From: Streptomyces sp. NBC_01351
GTDB taxonomy: Bacteria; Actinomycetota; Actinomycetes; Streptomycetales; Streptomycetaceae
NCBI RefSeq assembly: GCF_036237315.1
Contig: NZ_CP108356.1
Location: 1,240,001-1,304,000 of the forward strand
DNA: 64,000 nt
Direction: 5' to 3'
The notes beneath the pieces were generated by a model. The model ran no database searches. It worked only from the letters and a program-made list of their open reading frames with translations, and was not told where the DNA came from. A program made the position numbers and the translations under genes. Shown here one piece after another: positions 43,750-53,959 of this stretch; position 1 is the first letter of the stretch; the number at the start of each line of letters is the position of its first letter.

Positions 43750-44433
43750 TCAGCCTTCGAAGCGGTAGCCCATGCCGGGCTCGGTGATCAGGTATCTGGG
43801 ATGCGCCGGGTCCGCTTCCAGTTTGCGCCGGAGCTGGGCCATGTAGACGCGCAGGTAGTTGGTCTTGTCTTCGTACGTCGGGCCCCACACCTCAAGCAAC
43901 AGCTGACGCTGGCTGATCAGCCTGCCGGGGTGGGTGATGAGGATTTCCAGCAGGTGCCACTCGGTCGGAGTGAGCCGGACATCCCGGCCATCACGCCGAA
44001 CCTTTTTGGCCACCAGGTCCACCGTGAAGTCGCTGGTCGTCACCAGGACCGTCTCCTGCGAAGGCTCAGCGGCCTCTTGGCGGCGGACCGCTGCGCGCAG
44101 CCGGGCCAGCAGCTCGTCCATGCTGAAAGGCTTGGTGACGTAGTCGTCGGCTCCGGCATCGAGCGCCCTGATCTTCTCCTCGGAAGTGTGGCGGGCCGAC
44201 AGGACGAGGATCGGGACGCGGCTCCAGTCCCGTACGCCCTTGATGACTTCGATGCCGTCCATGTCGGGCAGGCCGAGGTCCAGCAGTATGACGTCCGGTT
44301 TGCGGGCGGCGGCGAGGCGGAGGGCCGAACTGCCGTCGGTCGCCGACTCGACGTCGAACTTGCGTGCCTGGAGGTTGATCCTCAGGGCGCGGACGAGCTG
44401 CGGGTCGTCTTCCACCACCAGGACCCTGGTCAT
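43750..44433 (-). CDS. kdpE: KdpE response regulator (OmpR family)
   Basis: The 227-residue regulator has a receiver domain (residues 1-115): VLVVEDDPQLVRAL, the phospho-acceptor Asp in VILLDLGLPDMDG, and switch Lys in ADDYVTKPF. A winged-helix domain follows from about residue 130: RLTPTEWHLLEILITHPGRL, then LRVYMAQLRRKLE. ATG starts it. It activates kdpFABC under potassium limitation. A TTGACGG motif upstream of kdpF and of the second kdpF/kdpB set may be its site (inference). Confidence 0.92.
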   Translation of the reverse strand: MTRVLVVEDDPQLVRALRINLQARKFDVESATDGSSALRLAAARKPDVILLDLGLPDMDGIEVIKGVRDWSRVPILVLSARHTSEEKIRALDAGADDYVTKPFSMDELLARLRAAVRRQEAAEPSQETVLVTTSDFTVDLVAKKVRRDGRDVRLTPTEWHLLEILITHPGRLISQRQLLLEVWGPTYEDKTNYLRVYMAQLRRKLEADPAHPRYLITEPGMGYRFEG

Positions 44434-44540
44434 CTGTGTGGCGCCTTCCTTCCGCGGTGGGCGTGCTGGTTATGGGGCGGAGCCGGCCGGACACGAGAGT
44501 TCCGTATCTGGCCGGCTCCGGAGCCCGTTCAAGGCGGGCC

Positions 44541-45176
44541 CTAGCGCTTGGTCAGCGCCTTGAGTGCCAGGTTGAGGCTGAGGACATTGACGTGGGGTTC
44601 GCCGAGGAAGCCGGCGGTGCGGCCCTCGTTGTGCTCCTCGACCAGCTTGGCCACCTGCTGCTCGGTGAGGCCGTTCTCCTTGGCCACGCGCTTGATCTGG
44701 ATCTCCGCGTACTCCGGGGAGATGTGCGGGTCGATGGCGGAGGCGGAGCCGGTGACCGCGTCCTTGGGCACCTCGGACTCCGGGACGCCGTTGAACTCGG
44801 CAACCTGCTTCTTGGCATCGGTGACCGCTTGCACCAGCCGGGAGTCGGACGCGCCGAGCTGACTGGAGCCGGTGGCGAGCGGGTTGTAGCCGCTGTTGGA
44901 GGGGCGCGGCTGGAACCACTTGGGGTCCGGACGCGCTGCCTCTTCCTCGTCATCCGGGTTCTTCTTGGGGAGGTCCCAGCTCTGGCCGATGAGCGAGGAT
45001 CCGACCTCCTTGCCGTCGGCCTTGACCAGGGAGCCGTTGGCCTTGTCGTGGAAGAGCGCCTGGGCGACCCCGGTGACGGCGAGCGGGTAGAGGATGCCGG
45101 TCACGACGGTCAGCACCAGCAGCATCCGCAGCGCGGCGACCAGGAGACGGCCTGTGTTGGAGACGGAGTTGTTCAT
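44541..45176 (-). CDS. kdpC: KdpC, K+-transporting ATPase C subunit
   Basis: The 211-residue protein starts at ATG (MNNSVSNTGRLLVAALRMLL). GTG at 45188 is another in-frame option behind AGGAAC. One N-terminal membrane helix (about 11-33) precedes a periplasmic domain with QSWDLPKK, WFQPRPSNSGYNPLATGSS and SASAIDPHISPEYAEIQI, all conserved in KdpC. It stabilises the KdpFABC complex. It is followed by a 107-base gap and kdpE. Confidence 0.9.
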   Translation of the reverse strand: MNNSVSNTGRLLVAALRMLLVLTVVTGILYPLAVTGVAQALFHDKANGSLVKADGKEVGSSLIGQSWDLPKKNPDDEEEAARPDPKWFQPRPSNSGYNPLATGSSQLGASDSRLVQAVTDAKKQVAEFNGVPESEVPKDAVTGSASAIDPHISPEYAEIQIKRVAKENGLTEQQVAKLVEEHNEGRTAGFLGEPHVNVLSLNLALKALTKR

Positions 45177-45197
45177 GGCGATCAGCACGTTCCTAAT

Positions 45198-47336
45198 TCA
45201 GGCGAGCCCGGGGATGAGGGAGATGAGCAGGTCGATGAGCTTGATGCCGATGAACGGGGCGATCAGGCCGCCCAGTCCGTAGATCCCGAGGTTGCGGCGG
45301 AGCATCTTGTCCGCGCTGGTCGGCCGGTACCGGACGCCCTTCAGGGCGAGCGGGACGAGCGCGATGATGATCAGCGCGTTGAAGATGACCGCGGAGAGGA
45401 TCGCGGACTCGGGCGAGGCGAGGCCCATGATGTTGAGCTTGTCCAGGCCCGGGTAGGCGACCGCGAACATGGCCGGGATGATCGCGAAGTACTTCGCGAC
45501 GTCGTTGGCGATCGAGAAGGTGGTCAGCGCCCCCCGGGTGATGAGGAGCTGCTTGCCGATCTCGACGATCTCGATGAGCTTGGTGGGGTTGGAGTCCAGG
45601 TCCACCATGTTCCCGGCCTCCTTCGCGGCCGAGGTGCCCGTGTTCATCGCCACGCCGACATCGGCCTGGGCGAGGGCCGGGGCGTCGTTCGTACCGTCGC
45701 CGGTCATCGCGACGAGCTTGCCGCCGGCCTGTTCCCGCTTGATGAGGGCCATCTTGTCCTCGGGAGTCGCCTCCGCGAGGAAGTCGTCGACACCCGCCTC
45801 CTCGGCGATGGCCTTCGCGGTCAGCGGGTTGTCACCCGTGATCATGACCGTCTTGATGCCCATGCGGCGCAGCTCGTCGAACCGCTCCCGCATGCCCTCC
45901 TTGACCACGTCCTTGAGGTGGATGACACCCAGCACGCGGGCGCCCTTCTCGTCCTCGACTGCGACGAGGAGCGGCGTGCCGCCGGCCTCGGAGATGCGGT
46001 TGGCGAGAAGGTCGGCATCGTCGGAGACCTGACCGCCCTGCTCCTTCACCCAAGTGATGACCGAACCGGCCGCACCCTTGCGGGTCTTCCTGCCGTCGAC
46101 GTCGACACCGGACATACGGGTCTGGGCGGTGAACGCGATCCACTCAGCGTGGGCGAGCTCGCCCTGGTGGCGTTCGCGCAGCCCGTACTTCTCCTTCGCC
46201 AGGACGACGATCGAGCGGCCCTCGGGGGTCTCGTCGGCCAGCGAGGACAGCTGGGCAGCATCGGCCAGTTCGGCCTCGGTCGTGCCCTTGACCGGGACGA
46301 ACTCGGCGGCCTGCCGGTTGCCCAGCGTAATCGTGCCGGTCTTGTCGAGCAGCAGCGTCGAGACGTCGCCGGCCGCCTCCACGGCTCGCCCGGACATGGC
46401 CAGCACGTTGCGCTGGACCAGGCGGTCCATGCCCGCGATGCCGATCGCGGACAGCAGGGCCCCGATCGTGGTCGGGATCAGGCAGACCAGCAGCGCGGTC
46501 AACACGATCATCGAGGTCTGCTCGTCGGCGCCCGCATAGATCGCGAACGGCTTCAGCGTGACCACGGCCAGCAGGAAGACGATCGTCAGGGAAGCCAGAA
46601 GAATGTTCAGCGCGATCTCGTTCGGCGTCTTCTGCCGCGCCGCGCCCTCCACCAGGTTGATCATCCGGTCGATGAAGGTCTCGCCCGGCTTTGTCGTGAT
46701 CTTGATGACGATCCGGTCCGAGAGGACCTTCGTACCGCCGGTCACCGCACTGCGGTCGCCGCCCGACTCGCGGATGACCGGGGCGGACTCCCCCGTGATG
46801 GCGGACTCGTCCACGGACGCGACACCTTCGACGACGTCACCGTCGCCGGGGATGATGTCGCCGGCCTCGCACACCACCAGGTCGCCGATGCGCAGCTCGG
46901 TGCCCGGGACGCGCTCCTCGTTCTTGCCGACGATGCGGCGGGCGACGGTGTCGGTCTTGGCCTTGCGCAGAGTGTCGGCCTGCGCCTTGCCCCGTCCCTC
47001 GGCGACGGCCTCCGCGAGGTTCGCGAAGATCGTGGTCAGCCACAGCCAGGCCGTAATGGCCCAGCCGAACCAGTCCATCGGGTTGGTGATCGCCAGTACG
47101 GTGGTGACCACCGACCCGATCAGGACCACGAACATGACCGGGGACTTGATCATGATCCGGGGGTCGAGTTTGCGGACCGCGTCCGGGAAGGACTTCAGCA
47201 GCTGCTTGGGGTCGAAGAGACCAGCGCCCACGCGGCCGCTCTCGGGCTTGTGCCCCGTCGGAACATCACTGTGCGGCGCGGGGGTCCCCGTGCTGGTGGA
47301 CATCGGGTCCTCGTGCTTCTTTACGTTGGCGGTCAT
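45198..47336 (-). CDS. kdpB: KdpB, P-type K+-ATPase catalytic subunit
   Basis: The 712-residue P-type ATPase has all key motifs: actuator TGES (ITGESAPV), phosphorylation DKTGT ([13 protein letters not shown], about residue 330), nucleotide-binding [25 protein letters not shown], and the transmembrane Asp/Lys pair in [10 protein letters not shown]. It begins [18 protein letters not shown]. It hydrolyses ATP to drive K+ import through KdpA. Its start overlaps the kdpA stop by 4 bases (ATGA). Confidence 0.93.
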   Translation of the reverse strand: MTANVKKHEDPMSTSTGTPAPHSDVPTGHKPESGRVGAGLFDPKQLLKSFPDAVRKLDPRIMIKSPVMFVVLIGSVVTTVLAITNPMDWFGWAITAWLWLTTIFANLAEAVAEGRGKAQADTLRKAKTDTVARRIVGKNEERVPGTELRIGDLVVCEAGDIIPGDGDVVEGVASVDESAITGESAPVIRESGGDRSAVTGGTKVLSDRIVIKITTKPGETFIDRMINLVEGAARQKTPNEIALNILLASLTIVFLLAVVTLKPFAIYAGADEQTSMIVLTALLVCLIPTTIGALLSAIGIAGMDRLVQRNVLAMSGRAVEAAGDVSTLLLDKTGTITLGNRQAAEFVPVKGTTEAELADAAQLSSLADETPEGRSIVVLAKEKYGLRERHQGELAHAEWIAFTAQTRMSGVDVDGRKTRKGAAGSVITWVKEQGGQVSDDADLLANRISEAGGTPLLVAVEDEKGARVLGVIHLKDVVKEGMRERFDELRRMGIKTVMITGDNPLTAKAIAEEAGVDDFLAEATPEDKMALIKREQAGGKLVAMTGDGTNDAPALAQADVGVAMNTGTSAAKEAGNMVDLDSNPTKLIEIVEIGKQLLITRGALTTFSIANDVAKYFAIIPAMFAVAYPGLDKLNIMGLASPESAILSAVIFNALIIIALVPLALKGVRYRPTSADKMLRRNLGIYGLGGLIAPFIGIKLIDLLISLIPGLA

Positions 47337-48997
47337 GACCCCAGCCCCTCGGCGAGCGGCCCCAGCGCCAGCGCCGGGAAGAACGTCAGACCGGTGATGA
47401 TCAGGATTGCTCCGACGAGCAGCCCTGTGAACAGGGGCTTCTCGGTGCGCAGGGTGCCTGCTGTCTCAGGGACCGGCTTCTGCTCGGCGAGCGAGCCGGC
47501 CAGCGCCAGCACGAAGACCATGGGCAGGAAGCGGCCCAGCAGCATGCACGGGCCCAGCGTCGTGTTGAAGAACGGCGTGTTGGCGCCGAAGCCGGCGAAC
47601 GCGGAGCCGTTGTTGTTCGACGCGGAGGTGTAGGCGTACAGGACCTCGGAGAAGCCGTGCGCCCCGACGTTGGTCATGGCCTCCTTGCCGTCCGGCAGGG
47701 CCATCGCCACAGCGGTACCCACCAGGACCAGGGCAGGAGTGATGAGGATGTAGCAGGCCGCGAGCTTGATCTCGCGGGTGCCGATCTTCTTGCCCAGATA
47801 CTCCGGGGTGCGGCCCACCATCAGACCGGCCAGGAACACCGCGATGACCGCCATGATCAGCATGCCGTAGAGGCCGGAGCCGACGCCGCCGGGCGCAATC
47901 TCGCCGAGCATCATGCCAAGCAGCAGCACACCGCCGGACAGGCCGCTGAAGGAGTCGTGGAAGGAGTTGACCGAACCGGTGGAGGTCATGGTGGTGGAGA
48001 CCGCGAACAGCGAGGACGCTCCTTCGCCGAACCGCTGCTCCTTGCCCTCCATCGCCCCGCCCGCGAGCTGGGAGGCAGTGCCCGGGTGGGCGTACTCGAT
48101 CCAGGTCACCAGGATCACGCCGACGAACCAGATCGTCCCCATCGCGGCGACGATCGCGTAGCCCTGCTTGACGTTGCCGACCATGCGGCCGAACGTGCGC
48201 GGCAGCGAGAAGGGGATCACCAGGAGCAGGAAGATCGTCAGCAGGTTCGAGAAGCCGTTGGGGTTCTCGAAGGGATGGGCGGAGTTGGCGTTGAAGTAGC
48301 CGCCGCCGTTGGTACCCAGATCCTTGATGGCTTCCTGGGAGGCCACCGCGCCCGGCGAGATGCTCTGAGTCTGCCCGGTCACCGTGGTGAGCTCGTGGAT
48401 GCCGCCGAAGTTCTGGATGGCGCCAGCGGCGACCAGCAGGATCGCAGCGATCACCGAGATGGGGATCAGGATGCGGACGGTGCCGCGCACCAGGTCGGCC
48501 CAGAAGTTGCCCAGCTCGCCCGTGCGGGAGCGGGCGAAGCCGCGTACGAGGGCCACCGCGACGGCGATGCCGACGGCCGCCGAGACGAAGTTCTGGACGG
48601 CCAGGCCGGCGGTCTGGGTGGCGTGGCTCATGGCGGTCTCACCCGAGTACGACTGCCAGTTCGTGTTCGACACGAAGGACGCGGCCGTGTTGAACGCCTG
48701 GTCCGGGGTGATCGCCTCGAAGCCGAGCGACAGCGGCAGTACGTGCTGTACGCGCTGGAGCACGTACAGCAACAGCACACTCACGGCTGAGAAGGCCAGC
48801 ACCGCGCGCAGGTAGGCGGACCAGCGCATCTCAGCGTTCGGATTGGCGCCGACGCTGCGGTAGATCCACTTCTCGACCCGCAGGTGCTTCTCGGAGGAGA
48901 AAACGCGGGCCATGTAGTCGCCCAGGGGGCGGTGCACCAGGGCCAGGGCGGCGATCAGCGCCGCCACCTGGAGCACGTCAGCAAGAACGGGGCTCAT
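47333..48997 (-). CDS. kdpA: KdpA, potassium-binding channel subunit
   Basis: The 554-residue protein carries the KdpA pore sequences [32 protein letters not shown] and [22 protein letters not shown], plus about ten helices. It is the K+-selective channel of the Kdp-ATPase. ATG at 48997 is 8 bases after the kdpF stop. Length is normal. Confidence 0.93.
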   Translation of the reverse strand: MSPVLADVLQVAALIAALALVHRPLGDYMARVFSSEKHLRVEKWIYRSVGANPNAEMRWSAYLRAVLAFSAVSVLLLYVLQRVQHVLPLSLGFEAITPDQAFNTAASFVSNTNWQSYSGETAMSHATQTAGLAVQNFVSAAVGIAVAVALVRGFARSRTGELGNFWADLVRGTVRILIPISVIAAILLVAAGAIQNFGGIHELTTVTGQTQSISPGAVASQEAIKDLGTNGGGYFNANSAHPFENPNGFSNLLTIFLLLVIPFSLPRTFGRMVGNVKQGYAIVAAMGTIWFVGVILVTWIEYAHPGTASQLAGGAMEGKEQRFGEGASSLFAVSTTMTSTGSVNSFHDSFSGLSGGVLLLGMMLGEIAPGGVGSGLYGMLIMAVIAVFLAGLMVGRTPEYLGKKIGTREIKLAACYILITPALVLVGTAVAMALPDGKEAMTNVGAHGFSEVLYAYTSASNNNGSAFAGFGANTPFFNTTLGPCMLLGRFLPMVFVLALAGSLAEQKPVPETAGTLRTEKPLFTGLLVGAILIITGLTFFPALALGPLAEGLGS

Positions 48998-49005
48998 TTC
49001 GGGAC

Positions 49006-49095
49006 TCAGAACCTCTCCGGCTTGACGAGGGCGAGGACGAGATATCCCAGCAGAGCGACGGCCACGACCAGGCCAACGATGTTCTCGGCAGTCAC
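49006..49095 (-). CDS. kdpF: KdpF, 29-residue Kdp accessory peptide
   Basis: The peptide [20 protein letters not shown] plus ALVKPERF is encoded from a GTG overlapping the stop of the upstream 27-residue peptide. It is one membrane helix with the typical KPE(R/K)F ending of KdpF, which stabilises the KdpABC complex. It starts 98 bases before kdpA. Confidence 0.88.
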   Translation of the reverse strand: MTAENIVGLVVAVALLGYLVLALVKPERF

Positions 49096-49175
49096 AGCTT
49101 CGTCACCCCCTTGGCGATGAGAGCCACCAGCGCGAAAACCGCGATCGTGGTGACGACGAAGGCCACATCGGCCAT
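49092..49175 (-). CDS. 27-residue membrane peptide leading the kdp operon
   Basis: Starting at ATG behind CCAGGAGC, the frame reads [20 protein letters not shown] then AKGVTKL, a single membrane helix with a basic end. Its stop overlaps the kdpF start (GTGA). From memory, similar peptides precede kdpF in other Streptomyces. It may be a second small Kdp subunit or leader. Its role is unproven. Confidence 0.72.
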   Translation of the reverse strand: MADVAFVVTTIAVFALVALIAKGVTKL

Positions 49176-49263
49176 CGTGAGCTCCTGGAGGAAGTGGAAG
49201 TAAGGAATCGGCCAGCTGGCCGATCCAGAGCTAACCGCATCCCGGAAGCGTCGTTAAGGGGCC

Positions 49264-49302
49264 TTGACGGCTCCCATACGCCGGACGTGGCGCCTTTGAC
49301 GG
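49264..49302. promoter_or_regulatory. Paired TTGACGG motifs upstream of kdpF
   Basis: TTGACGG occurs at 49264-49270 and 49296-49302, about 32 bases apart, on the forward strand between the 27-residue gene and the DUF4118 gene. The same motif forms an inverted pair upstream of the second kdpF/kdpB set. It may be a shared KdpE operator. Confidence 0.4.
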
Positions 49303-49335
49303 AATCCTTACGCGGCGCCGATACGCAAGCCCTGT

Positions 49336-50082
49336 TCAGCCCTCGCCGGGCAACGCCGTGTCGAGGGCAGAGCCGGTCAGGTCGGCGAGTGTCGCGGCCA
49401 CCCGGCGCGCCTGGACCGAAGGCACCGAACCCGGCGTAGGGGCGAGCATGAACCGGCCGTAATAGTGACCGTTGCCACTGGCGCGCAGTTCGATCTCGCC
49501 CTCGGGCCAGCCGTTGCGTTCCAGATCCCAGGCGCGGTGACCGACCGACACACTGCCGTCGTGCTCCAGCCGTGGCGGACGGCCGAGCAGGGACCCGTAT
49601 TCGAAGCGGCATCCCCGCAGCTCCAGCAGCTCGGTGAGATCGCCCCGGACGCGGTCCACCACGGCCTCGGGAGATCCGGCGCGCTGGGCGAGACGGGCGG
49701 TGGCGTGCAGGCGGGAGAGGTGATCGGCATCTGTCACCGTCACCACCTCGAGCCGTCGCACCCGGACGGCGAGCTGGGCGACGAGGAGTCCGACCACCAG
49801 CAGCAGGACGGCAGTCTGGATGTCGTCCGGGTCGGTGATGGTGAAGCGCTGGTAGGGGCGGGTCAGGAAGAAGTCGAACCAGGCCGCCGCCGAGACGGCC
49901 GCGAGCGCCCCGGCGAGGCGGGTGCCACGGGCGGCCACCAGGACGATGGCCACCACCAGGATCAGTGCTTCGTTCGTCTCCGCCAGCCGGCTGCGGAAGG
50001 GCACGAGCGCGAGGGCGACCAGGAAGGGCAGGACGAGCGCCCCGATCAGTGCGACACGATCACTCACCAGGTACCGGGGCAT
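49336..50082 (-). CDS. DUF4118 membrane protein (KdpD-like sensor fragment)
   Basis: The 248-residue protein has four N-terminal helices of the DUF4118 type (RVALIGALVLPFLVALALV; ALILVVAIVLVAARGTR; PDDIQTAVLLLVVGLLVAQL) with the WFDFFLTRPYQRF motif also found in KdpD. A GAF-like soluble part follows, but no HisKA or HATPase domain, so it cannot act as a kinase alone. It lies between kdpF-like gene and kdpF, and is probably a potassium or osmotic sensor partner. Confidence 0.78.
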   Translation of the reverse strand: MPRYLVSDRVALIGALVLPFLVALALVPFRSRLAETNEALILVVAIVLVAARGTRLAGALAAVSAAAWFDFFLTRPYQRFTITDPDDIQTAVLLLVVGLLVAQLAVRVRRLEVVTVTDADHLSRLHATARLAQRAGSPEAVVDRVRGDLTELLELRGCRFEYGSLLGRPPRLEHDGSVSVGHRAWDLERNGWPEGEIELRASGNGHYYGRFMLAPTPGSVPSVQARRVAATLADLTGSALDTALPGEG

Positions 50083-50134
50083 TCGGTCACCTTCCAGTTC
50101 ATCCGTCTCGGGACGGAGCCCGAAGGACGTCGGC

Positions 50135-50224
50135 TCAGAACTTCTCCGGGTTGATCAGGGCTGCCACGAGGTATGCGAGCAGGGAAACGGCCACGAGCAG
50201 CCCGACGACATTCTCCAGGTCCAT
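50135..50224 (-). CDS. Second KdpF-like peptide
   Basis: The 29-residue peptide MDLENVVGLLVAVSLLAYLV plus AALINPEKF starts at ATG. It aligns without gaps with KdpF at 49006 and ends in the diagnostic PEKF. It precedes the DUF4118 gene and is divergent from the second kdpB. Confidence 0.82.
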   Translation of the reverse strand: MDLENVVGLLVAVSLLAYLVAALINPEKF

Positions 50225-50436
50225 CTGTGATCCGTTCTCTCGGCCACGCGGGGCGGATGCCCGCAATGCGACGATGCACCCGCGCCGGGCGGACCGCGCC
50301 CGTGCTGACGCTGCCTTGTCGGACTTCATACGGAAACCGTCCAGCACTCGCCGACACCCCGTGACGTACAGGAACCGGAACCTCCGCGAGCAGGCAGGGC
50401 CGGCGGATCCATACCTGTTGACGCGTCACTGACGGA

Positions 50437-50470
50437 GTCTTGACGGAAGTCACCGCACACCCGTCAAGAC
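50437..50470. promoter_or_regulatory. Inverted repeat GTCTTGACGG/CCGTCAAGAC
   Basis: Perfect 10-base arms at 50437-50446 and 50461-50470 with a 14-base spacer lie in the 423-base divergent space between kdpF-like gene and the second kdpB. They share TTGACGG with the kdp promoter region. It is a likely regulator-binding site. No gene is seen in 50225-50647. Confidence 0.55.
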
Positions 50471-50647
50471 CTCGCCAATTGACGGCTCCGGAGGCTCGGC
50501 ATGGGCTCAACGAACGGTAGGTTCCTGCCCGTTGCACCGCCAGGGGATCCGAACGTCGCGTGACGAGCCGGAGGGGCCCTATGGGACGGGTCCCCCGGCG
50601 GCGCATCCCTCGTTCCGGCCCAGCCGATCCCACCGATAGGTCTCTCC

Positions 50648-52795
50648 ATGCCTCCCGCCGCCACCCGGCAGGTACCTCCCGTCCGGACCCCGTCGCAGGC
50701 TCCCGTCAACCGGCCACCTCACAGACGCCCAGGGCGCCGGCCCCTGCTGGACTCCGTACAGCCGGCGGCTTCCTTCCAGGAAGCCCTGCGCAAGCTGCGT
50801 CCCCGTGAACTCGTCAGGAAGCCCGTCCTGTTCGTGGTGGCGGTGGGGTCCGCCCTGACCACCCTCTCGGCGCTGGTTCACCCGTCCGTTTTCACCTGGG
50901 TGATCAGTATCTGGCTCTGGCTGACGGTGATCTTCGCCAACTTCGCCGAGGCCGTCGCCGAAGGGCGCGGCCGGGCCCAGGCCGAATCACTGCGCCGGGC
51001 GCGTACAGACACCGTCGCGCTGCGCCTACGTCACTGGACGTACGGCCTGAACCTCCGGCACGCCGAGACCGAGGCCGTCTCCCCGGCCGACCTCCAGCCA
51101 CTCGATGTGGTCCTGGTGGAGGCGGGGGAGCTGATCCCCGCCGACGGCGATGTGATCGACGGCGCCGCAGCGGTCGACGAGTCGGCCGTCACAGGCGAAT
51201 CGGCCCCGGTGATCCGGGAGTCCGGCGGCGACCGATCAGGCGTGACGGGCGGTACGACCGTGCTCTCCGACTCGATCGTCGTTCGGGTGACCTCGCGCCC
51301 CGGGCACAGCTTCATCGACCGCATGATCGCCCTCGTGGAGGGGGCCACCCGGCAGAAGACCCCGAACGAGATCGCGCTCAACATCCTGCTGTCGGCGCTC
51401 ACCGTCGTCTTCATCCTGGTCGTCGTCGGACTCCAGCCCATGGCCGCACACGCGGGCGCCGCCCAGACCACCACCGTGTTGGTGGCCCTCCTCGTCACCC
51501 TGATCCCCACCACCATCGGCGCCCTCCTGTCCGCCATCGGCATCGCCGGCATGGACCGCCTCGTCCAGCGCAACGTCGTCGCGATGAGCGGGCGCGCGGT
51601 CGAGGCCGCCGGCGACGTCAACACCCTGCTGCTCGACAAGACCGGCACCATCACCCTCGGCAACCGGGAGGCGGCCTCCTTCGTGCCGCTCCCCGGGGTG
51701 GACCACCTCAAGGTCGCCGACGCCGCCCAGCTGGCCTCGCTCGCCGACGAGACCCCCGAGGGGCGCTCCATCGTCGCGCTCGCCCGGCAGTACGGCCTTC
51801 AGCCGCCCGCCGAGGGGGAGCTGAGCAATGCGACGTTCACCCATTTCAGCGCTCGGACCCGGATGAGCGGAATCAACCTGAGCTGGAGCAACGGCGCCGC
51901 CTGTGCCATCCGCAAGGGCGCGGCGGCCCAGGTCGCCGAATGGGTCTCGCTGCGCGGCGGGAGCGTGCCGAGCGAGGCCCTGCACTGGTCCGACGGCATC
52001 TCCGCGTCCGGTGGTACACCCCTGCTGGTCGCCGTCCACGACTGGGACGGCCCGCGGGTGGTGGGGATCATCCATCTCAAGGACGTGGTCAAGGAAGGAA
52101 TCCGGGAACGCTTCGCGGAGCTGCGCCGCATGGGCATCCGTACGGTCATGGTCACCGGCGACAACCCCCTCACCGCCAAAGCCATCGCGCAGGAGGCCGG
52201 CGTCGACGACTATCTCGCCGAGGCCACCCCCGAGGACAAGCTCGCGCTGATCAAGCAAGAGCAGGCGGGCGGCAGGCTCGTCGCGATGACCGGCGATGGC
52301 ACCAACGACGCTCCCGCCCTCGCCCAGGCCGACGTGGGCGTGGCCATGAACACCGGTACCTCGGCCGCGAAAGAGGCCGGGAACATGGTGGACCTGGACT
52401 CCAACCCCACCAAACTCATCGAGATCGTCGAGATCGGCAAGCAACTCCTCATCACCCGAGGCGCCCTGACCACCTTCTCCATCACGAACGACGTCGCGAA
52501 GTACTTCGCGATCATCCCGGCCATGTTCACTGCCGCCTACCCGGGGTTGGAGGCGCTCAACATCATGGGCCTGCACAGCCCGAAGTCCGCCATCACCTCG
52601 GCGATCATCTTCAACGCCCTGATCATCATCGCCCTGATCCCCCTCGCCCTGCGCGGCGTCCGCTACAAGCCCGCCTCCGCGCACGATCTCCTGCGCAGAA
52701 ACCTCGCCTTGTACGGACTGGGCGGCCTCATCCTGCCCTTCGTGGGTATCAAGCTCATCGACCTGCTGGTGTCCGCCGTTCCCGGCCTCGGATGA
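50648..52795 (+). CDS. Second, orphan KdpB-type P-type ATPase
   Basis: The 715-residue protein is a full-length KdpB paralogue with TGES ([10 protein letters not shown]), DKTGT ([13 protein letters not shown], about residue 332), [16 protein letters not shown] and [15 protein letters not shown]. It has a longer, Pro/Arg-rich N terminus before [19 protein letters not shown], and differs from the first copy in the nucleotide-binding domain. No kdpA or kdpC lies beside it. It could replace KdpB in the complete complex under other conditions, or serve another ion. Confidence 0.85.
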   Translation: MPPAATRQVPPVRTPSQAPVNRPPHRRPGRRPLLDSVQPAASFQEALRKLRPRELVRKPVLFVVAVGSALTTLSALVHPSVFTWVISIWLWLTVIFANFAEAVAEGRGRAQAESLRRARTDTVALRLRHWTYGLNLRHAETEAVSPADLQPLDVVLVEAGELIPADGDVIDGAAAVDESAVTGESAPVIRESGGDRSGVTGGTTVLSDSIVVRVTSRPGHSFIDRMIALVEGATRQKTPNEIALNILLSALTVVFILVVVGLQPMAAHAGAAQTTTVLVALLVTLIPTTIGALLSAIGIAGMDRLVQRNVVAMSGRAVEAAGDVNTLLLDKTGTITLGNREAASFVPLPGVDHLKVADAAQLASLADETPEGRSIVALARQYGLQPPAEGELSNATFTHFSARTRMSGINLSWSNGAACAIRKGAAAQVAEWVSLRGGSVPSEALHWSDGISASGGTPLLVAVHDWDGPRVVGIIHLKDVVKEGIRERFAELRRMGIRTVMVTGDNPLTAKAIAQEAGVDDYLAEATPEDKLALIKQEQAGGRLVAMTGDGTNDAPALAQADVGVAMNTGTSAAKEAGNMVDLDSNPTKLIEIVEIGKQLLITRGALTTFSITNDVAKYFAIIPAMFTAAYPGLEALNIMGLHSPKSAITSAIIFNALIIIALIPLALRGVRYKPASAHDLLRRNLALYGLGGLILPFVGIKLIDLLVSAVPGLG

Positions 52796-53135
52796 GATCC
52801 GTCAGAGCCGAGTCAAGGAGCCGTCAGGACACTTGAACCCGTCGTCGCAGGCACATTGGATGGATACCGTGAACATCGGTCAGCGCCACGACGACCGGCC
52901 GCCATCAGGACTGATCCGTGCCCGGCTCACGTCGATGCCGCGCGCGAAGCGCCCTGCGCGCCCTCCAGTGCGCTAGCACCCGTTGACCCGTGCGGGAGGC
53001 CCTTCCGGGCTCGCCGCGATCACCATGCAAGGCCGGTGCCCTCGCGTCCGCACACCACCCATATTCACCTCACCGCATGGCCGGCGGGGCACTTCGTGTC
53101 CCCTCCGCAGCCATGCCCTTCCACAGGAACCACTC
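52796..53135. other. Gene-free interval downstream of the second kdpB
   Basis: I see no gene with coding bias, no clear terminator and no repeat. A TCAAGGAGCCGTCAGGAC stretch near 52812 loosely recalls the kdp-linked motif. Confidence 0.5.
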
Positions 53136-53942
53136 ATGCCTTCATTCCTGTCCGGCCGGACCATTCTGGTCACCGGCGCCACCTCCGGCATCGGCTACGA
53201 GACCGCCCGTCGGCTCGCCGAATGCGGTGCCACCGTCCTGCTGCACGGCCGCACCTCGCAGGAGGCCCGGGCAGCCGCCGACCACCTCATCGCCACCGCC
53301 GACGTCGACGCGGAACTACTGCGCCCGTGCGCGGCGGACTTCGCACACCTCGACGAGGTCGAGCGGCTGGCCAACCGGATCATCACAGGTCACCCGCACC
53401 TCGACGTCCTCGTCAACAACGCCGCCGTCGCCGCCCCCGAGCGCCACACCGTGACGCCCGATGGCAACGAACTCGCATTCCAGGTCAACTTCCTCGCCCA
53501 CTACCTCCTGACGAACCTCCTCGAACCGGCGCTGACCAGCGCCCCGGGCGGCCGCGTCGTGAACGTCTCCTCCTCAATGCACCGGACCGCCTCCATCATG
53601 TGGAACGACCCCAACCGCACCCGCCGCTACTCCAGGCTCGCGGCCTACGCCCAGTCCCAGCTGGCACTCACGGTCTTCGCCGCCGACCCGCGTGTCACCG
53701 CGGTCTCCGTCGATCCGGGTGTGTGTGAGACCGCACTGCGGCCCCTCTACGGCCACGAAGGCACCTCTGCCGCCGAGGGCGCCGCCCACGTCGCGCGGCT
53801 CTGCGACCCGGCCGTCGAGATCGTCAACGGCGCTTACTACGACCGCGGCCGGCGCATGGAGCCAGCACCCGCCGCCACCGAGGAACGGACCGTCAAGCGG
53901 CTGAACAAGCTCGCAGACCTGCTCGTCAGCCACTCCGGCTGA
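53136..53942 (+). CDS. SDR-family protein with catalytic Lys replaced
   Basis: The 268-residue protein starts at ATG (MPSFLSGRTILVTGATSGIG). It has the short-chain dehydrogenase features TGATSGIG (NAD(P) binding), NNAAVAAPE, and VNVSSSMH (catalytic Ser region). The expected Y-x3-K reads YAQSQ at about residues 171-175, so the Lys is Gln. The following helix is also shortened (LALTVFAADPRVTAVSVDPG). Catalytic activity is doubtful. It may be a binding protein or use another residue. It precedes a tiny basic peptide gene by 17 bases. Confidence 0.8.
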   Translation: MPSFLSGRTILVTGATSGIGYETARRLAECGATVLLHGRTSQEARAAADHLIATADVDAELLRPCAADFAHLDEVERLANRIITGHPHLDVLVNNAAVAAPERHTVTPDGNELAFQVNFLAHYLLTNLLEPALTSAPGGRVVNVSSSMHRTASIMWNDPNRTRRYSRLAAYAQSQLALTVFAADPRVTAVSVDPGVCETALRPLYGHEGTSAAEGAAHVARLCDPAVEIVNGAYYDRGRRMEPAPAATEERTVKRLNKLADLLVSHSG

Positions 53943-53959
53943 AGGAGGACGCCACACCC

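Noticed and set aside
44436..47633. A 1,065-codon open frame on the forward strand opposite kdpC and kdpB
   Set aside because: It mirrors kdpC/kdpB codon positions. The translation is Gly/Asp/Arg/Val-rich with no domain, and the opposite strand encodes clear Kdp proteins.
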